DNA from: Deltaproteobacteria bacterium
Lineage (GTDB): Bacteria; Lernaellota; Lernaellaia; JACKCT01
Assembly (NCBI GenBank): GCA_020633895.1
Contig: JACKCT010000004.1
Span: forward strand, 62,001 to 126,000
Direction of reading: 5' to 3'
Length of the DNA stretch: 64,000 nt
Below, one piece after another: positions 62,631 to 64,000 of this stretch (positions are counted from its first letter, which is position 1; each line of letters starts with the position of its first letter). Position numbers and translations under genes: made by a program. The notes under the pieces are model-generated. The model ran no database searches. It was not told where the DNA came from and saw nothing but the letters and a program-made list of their open reading frames with translations.

Positions 62631-64000
62631 GATTCCACGCAGGCCGACGACGCGCTTTCGGGATCGCGACGATCCTCGCGTGCCTGGCGGCCTCCGTTCT
62701 CATCGCGCCAGCATCCGACGCTGACCGCCGCGTTCTCATCATCGGCATCGACGGCCTGAACTGGGAAAACCTCACCGGTATCGGCGCCGATCAGGTCGCG
62801 CCCCACATCATGCGTTTTCAGCACGAAGGGGCGTGGGGGGTGTTGGAAAGCGAAGACCCCGTCGCCGGGGCCGCCATCTGGGCCAGCCTCGCCACCGGCA
62901 AGACGCAGACCGACCACGGCGTCAGCGGTCCCTTGATGCCCGACGCGAACGGCACCGGGCTGGTGCCGCCCCGCCTGGAAGCGTTGCCTGTCTGGGACAT
63001 CGCCGACGCCCGCGAACGCAAATCCGCGCAGTATTTCTGGCCTGCTACCCATCGCAACAAAGTCGAAAAAGATCGTGTCCCGGAGCTCGCCGCCTACGCT
63101 CCGCTCGGACTGGCGGGCCGTTTGTCCTATCCCGTCGAAGCGCCGGAGCCGATCGACGCCACGACCGCCGCGAAATGGATCCAAGGTGATTTAAATCCGG
63201 AACTCGCATTGAACATCCGGCTCGCGACCCAGTCCCTGGCGGTCGTGCCTCAGTTGGTCGAGCGAGCTTTTGACGACGGCAATCGCCTTGTCGCGGCGTT
63301 TATGGACGGCGTGGCTTCCGGTCGCCATCACGACGGCGCGGCGCGCCTTCTCGGCGTCAGGCAAGGCAAAATCCCGCGTCCGAAATTGACGCCCGAATAC
63401 TTGGCGAAATTGGACGAAGCCGTCGGCCGGATGATCGACGCCGCGGGTTCGGATGCGTATGTCATCCTGGTGAGCGACTCCATCGTGCCGCCCCGCGCGT
63501 ACGAAGACGAACTCGAGGGCGAGGCCCATCCGATTCACGGCATCATCGGCATCCTGGGCCCCGGCGTGCCCGCCAAACGGCTGGAGATGCCCACGGTGCT
63601 CGACCTCGTGCCGACGACGCTGGCCGTCCTCGGCCTGCCGATCGCCAAGGACATGCCCGGGCACGTGCTCGACGCGGCGATTCCGATGATCAAGCTGAGC
63701 GACGAGACGGTGCCGTCCTACGAAAATCTGGTCCGTCGGCCGTACGCGCCCGGGGGACCGACGCTGGAAGAAGGGGACCTGACGCACATCCCCGGCCTGC
63801 GAGCCGCGCTGGACGAGGGCCTGGCGGTGTGGGCGAATCCACGCAATCGCTATGCGCTGGATCTCATTGTCGACGGCAAAACCAACGGCGCGTACGAAGA
63901 GGTCGATCAGGACGTGCGCCGAAACGCGATGAACGCCGTCTCCCATTATCTGTGCGGCCTTCTTCTCGACGCCCAGGGCAAACGCTCCGAGGCGTTGGAG
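62627..64000 (+). CDS. Alkaline-phosphatase-superfamily protein (type I phosphodiesterase-like), partial
   Basis: 458 residues visible; it runs off the window with no stop. An N-terminal signal-like segment is followed by V-L-I-I-G-I-D42-G, the first metal strand of the phosphodiesterase/nucleotide-pyrophosphatase fold, and W85-A-S-L-A-T-G91 with H97-G98. The nucleophile, four residues before the Trp in the family, is Gly81, and the S-D-H-G motif reads S-D-S-I, so it may be catalytically inactive or use another mechanism. H-P-I-H-G-I-I-G-I-L-G-P and P-T-T-L-A-V-L-G-L-P complete the fold. The visible end looks TPR-like. Confidence 0.7.
   Translation, partial: MRFHAGRRRAFGIATILACLAASVLIAPASDADRRVLIIGIDGLNWENLTGIGADQVAPHIMRFQHEGAWGVLESEDPVAGAAIWASLATGKTQTDHGVSGPLMPDANGTGLVPPRLEALPVWDIADARERKSAQYFWPATHRNKVEKDRVPELAAYAPLGLAGRLSYPVEAPEPIDATTAAKWIQGDLNPELALNIRLATQSLAVVPQLVERAFDDGNRLVAAFMDGVASGRHHDGAARLLGVRQGKIPRPKLTPEYLAKLDEAVGRMIDAAGSDAYVILVSDSIVPPRAYEDELEGEAHPIHGIIGILGPGVPAKRLEMPTVLDLVPTTLAVLGLPIAKDMPGHVLDAAIPMIKLSDETVPSYENLVRRPYAPGGPTLEEGDLTHIPGLRAALDEGLAVWANPRNRYALDLIVDGKTNGAYEEVDQDVRRNAMNAVSHYLCGLLLDAQGKRSEALE

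Overview
The window is 64 kb of GC-rich bacterial chromosome, densely packed on both strands, with about 59 protein genes and one tRNA. The cell is a Gram-negative-type diderm. It encodes a TonB-dependent receptor, a TolC-family channel, further predicted outer-membrane barrels, apolipoprotein N-acyltransferase (Lnt), a PBP1b-type murein synthase and at least eight lipoproteins. Split glycine dehydrogenase (gcvPA/gcvPB), DivIVA beside a DUF167 protein, a FapA-type protein, a Lon-like protease with a degenerate P-loop and Asp- or Cys-rich lipoproteins suggest a deltaproteobacterial/Myxococcota-like lineage or a related candidate phylum. This placement is inference. No rRNA, phage, integrase, transposase or CRISPR array is visible, so this looks like core chromosome.

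Layout. 1-8.6 kb: end of an SGNH hydrolase, a glycosidase-like lipoprotein, an HD-domain protein, an HTTM membrane protein with a small partner, an acyltransferase and a DUF1295 protein, and a pentapeptide-repeat/FapA pair. 8.8-12 kb: receiver protein, uppP, GDP-mannose dehydratase and an epimerase/reductase, a probable operon linking undecaprenyl phosphate recycling to deoxysugar synthesis. 12.2-17.5 kb: a reductase with a histone-H1-like tail, small proteins, an acyl-CoA dehydrogenase behind a perfect palindromic operator, and thioredoxin. 17.8-30.3 kb: TPR/barrel protein, pcnB, a membrane peptidase, DUF167 and divIVA, a lipoprotein divergent from a TolC-like gene, SprT-like and DUF2804 proteins, lnt, and prfB with its programmed frameshift. 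30.5-37 kb: two MaoC hot-dog proteins, a Cys-rich poly-Asp lipoprotein, a TPR protein, gcvH-gcvPA-gcvPB (no gcvT nearby) and an FmdB-type zinc ribbon.

37.2-49.9 kb is the most accessory-looking part. It has a tightly overlapping envelope operon (two DUF4398-like lipoproteins, TPR protein, Yip1 protein, then DUF2752), two ceramidase-like enzymes, an enolase-superfamily enzyme, an SRPBCC protein, a FemAB/GNAT-like transferase, and a barrel gene coupled to a disulfide-rich lipoprotein. 50-64 kb returns to housekeeping genes: a CruF-like membrane protein, mnmA-mtaB, a TonB receptor, tRNA-Thr(CGT), a PBP1b-type synthase with a TPR lipoprotein, the Lon-like protease, and a phosphodiesterase-fold protein running off the end.

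The main unexplained signals are: a family of intergenic repeats at about 30.4, 50.0 and 54.0 kb; three lipoprotein genes whose -10 boxes sit 6-7 nt before the ATG, suggesting leaderless mRNAs; duplicated CX3C modules in the 48.3-kb lipoprotein; poly-Asp lipoprotein tethers; loss of key residues in the Lon-like ATPase, one ceramidase-like protein and the terminal phosphodiesterase-like protein; and the barrel-lipoprotein pair at 46.9-49.9 kb.
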